From Ectothiorhodospiraceae bacterium 2226 (GTDB lineage: Bacteria; Pseudomonadota; Gammaproteobacteria; GCA-013348725), in NCBI GenBank assembly GCA_013348725.1, contig CP054689.1, forward strand, positions 856,501-920,500: a stretch of 64,000 bases of DNA, given 5' to 3'. Within the stretch, counting starts at the first letter, position 1. Each line of letters begins with the position of its first letter. Both the position numbers and the translations under genes were made by a program. Below the pieces are notes generated by a model that was not told where the DNA came from, searched no databases, and worked only from the letters and a program-made list of their open reading frames with translations. Positions 62,826-64,000 of this stretch are shown piece by piece.

Positions 62826-63638
62826 TCAGCGCAGTCGACGGTGGGTCAGCGCCGGGAAGGTCCGCCGGATCGACGCGAGCCGCTCGCGATCGAACTCGGC
62901 CACCACCACGCCCGACCCGCGCGCGAGGCGGGCGACCACCACCCCCCAGGGATCGACCACCATGCTGTCGCCGTGCGTCTCGCGGCCGTTGACGTGGTAG
63001 CCGCCCTGGTCCGCGGCGATGAAGTAGCACTGATTCTCGATGGCGCGGGCGCGCACCAAGGTCTCCCAATGGGCGCGGCCGGTGACGGCGGTGAAGGCCG
63101 AGGGCAGCACCACGAGGTCCATCTTGGCGGCCGTCATGCGCCGGAACAGCTCCGGGAAACGCAGGTCGTAACACACTGACAGACCCAGGCGCCCGAACGG
63201 GGTATCGACCACCACGACCTCGGCGCCCGGCTCGATGGTGCGCGACTCGGTGTAACGCTCGTCGCCCTCCAGTTCCACATCGAACAGGTGGATCTTGTCA
63301 TAGCGCGCCGCGCGCCGACCCTGGTCGTCGTACAGCAGGCAGGCCGCGCGCACCCGGCCCTCGGTGCTGGCCGCGAGCGGAATCGTGCCACCGACCAGCC
63401 ACACGCCGTGGCGCGCCGCCTGCTCGGCCAGAAAGTCCTGCATCGGGCCGCTGCCGTCGCGCTCGGCAACGGCCAGCTTGTCCTCGTCGGCCATACCGAA
63501 GAACGCGAAGTTCTCGGGCAATACGACCAGGCCGGCACCGGCCTCGGAGGCCTCCGCCACCAGGCGCTCGGCCTCCGCCAGATTGGCCGACACGTTCGGC
63601 CCGGACGCCATTTGAATGGCCGCCACTTTGTGCTTCAT
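62826..63638 (-). CDS. Nitrilase-superfamily amidase (Nit/omega-amidase type)
   Basis: 270 aa. Catalytic triad visible: Glu in VLPENFAFF, Lys in ARYDKIHLFDVEL and Cys in LSVCYDLRFPELF. This matches the Nit1/Nit2 branch (deaminated-glutathione amidase or omega-amidase). It overlaps the upstream small exported-protein gene by 4 bp (ATGA). Confidence 0.9.
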   Translation of the reverse strand: MKHKVAAIQMASGPNVSANLAEAERLVAEASEAGAGLVVLPENFAFFGMADEDKLAVAERDGSGPMQDFLAEQAARHGVWLVGGTIPLAASTEGRVRAACLLYDDQGRRAARYDKIHLFDVELEGDERYTESRTIEPGAEVVVVDTPFGRLGLSVCYDLRFPELFRRMTAAKMDLVVLPSAFTAVTGRAHWETLVRARAIENQCYFIAADQGGYHVNGRETHGDSMVVDPWGVVVARLARGSGVVVAEFDRERLASIRRTFPALTHRRLR

Positions 63639-63982
63639 TGTCCCCCCGCGCCGGCAGCCGGCCGCAGTTCCAGTTCCACAACGTCCCGGCGCGGGGCGCC
63701 GGGCACGAGTTCCACACGATCCGAGTCCAGCCCCAGCGCGATCAGCCAACCGCGCAGCTCCTGCGCCCACAGCGTCCCCGCTTCGCCGCCCGGGTAACGC
63801 ACCGTCAGGCGCGCGTCGGGCTGCGCCGCCGCGGCCTCGAGGGCGGCGGCGACCGCCGGCAATTGCAGCACCCGCTCGCCGTGGCGCGGCATGGCCCACG
63901 CCTCGGCGCTGATGGACCAGGGCGAGGCCACGGCGGGCAGACTCAGGAAGGCGCACAGGAGGGCGCACAGGGCGTACTTCAT
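63635..63982 (-). CDS. Small exported protein of unknown function
   Basis: 115 aa. Signal peptide MKYALCALLCAFLSLPAVASP, then a short mature domain (RHGERVLQLPAVAAALEAAAAQPDARLTVRYPGGEAG, RGWLIALGLDSDRVELVPG). The segment ARLTVRYPGG...WLIALGL is weakly like a small OmpA-like or secretin-associated fold, but no family is claimed. ATGA overlap with the amidase gene. An in-frame upstream start at 64000 would add six residues before the signal. Confidence 0.75.
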   Translation of the reverse strand: MKYALCALLCAFLSLPAVASPWSISAEAWAMPRHGERVLQLPAVAAALEAAAAQPDARLTVRYPGGEAGTLWAQELRGWLIALGLDSDRVELVPGAPRRDVVELELRPAAGAGGQ

Positions 63983-64000
63983 GGGCCGGGAGAATACCAC

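Overview
This is a high-GC chromosomal segment from a gammaproteobacterium. Gene order and content (complete dcw division/cell-wall cluster, rsmI-lpoA-yraN-diaA, tesA/ybbA divergence, lpxC-dciA-M23-secA) together with a soxB thiosulfohydrolase suggest a sulfur-oxidising Chromatiales/Ectothiorhodospiraceae-type organism. That placement is inference; no 16S rRNA is present. No prophage, transposase, CRISPR array or tRNA was seen. The window is mostly dense, conserved housekeeping DNA with start-stop overlaps, plus several accessory operons.

Region 1 (1-25345), read right to left on the minus strand, is the dcw cluster and its downstream neighbours: mraZ, rsmH, ftsL, ftsI, murE, murF, mraY, murD, ftsW, murG, murC, murB, ddl, ftsQ, ftsA, a tiny ORF, ftsZ and lpxC. 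These are followed by dciA (plus strand), an M23 peptidase, secA, argJ and a MutT-TMP-synthase-like fusion that runs off the left edge. The operon is headed by a near-consensus sigma70 promoter with three TGGGA boxes at 10-bp spacing, the known form of an MraZ operator. murD carries a frameshift at a (GC)6 run.

Region 2 (25500-41730): RNase P RNA; rsmI; lpoA-yraN-diaA; a DUF302 protein bordered by short repeats; a TlpA-like thioredoxin with a LolCDE-like ABC system (ybbA/ybbP) divergent from tesA; an outer-membrane beta-barrel; MarC; SirB1; a histone-deacetylase-like hydrolase; a DUF1207-like protein; ettA; and two small conserved proteins.

Region 3 (41960-56019) holds two zinc-uptake loci around a Bat operon. 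The first is zur-znuC-znuB divergent from znuA, with a perfect Zur palindrome between them. The second is a probable five-gene operon: zinc-chaperone-like protein, His-rich porin-like outer-membrane protein, and a divergent binding protein/ATPase/permease set. It is headed by a second Zur box. Inside it, between the porin and the binding protein, lies a 300-bp array of strong hairpins containing a duplicated 120-bp element. Between the loci is moxR-DUF58-DUF4381-batA-batBC-batD.

Region 4 (56058-64000): a small conserved protein, an SMR efflux protein, a 2-hydroxyacid dehydrogenase, hemH followed directly by a DUF523-DUF1722 fusion, soxB, a pentapeptide-repeat lipoprotein, a nitrilase-family amidase and a small exported protein.
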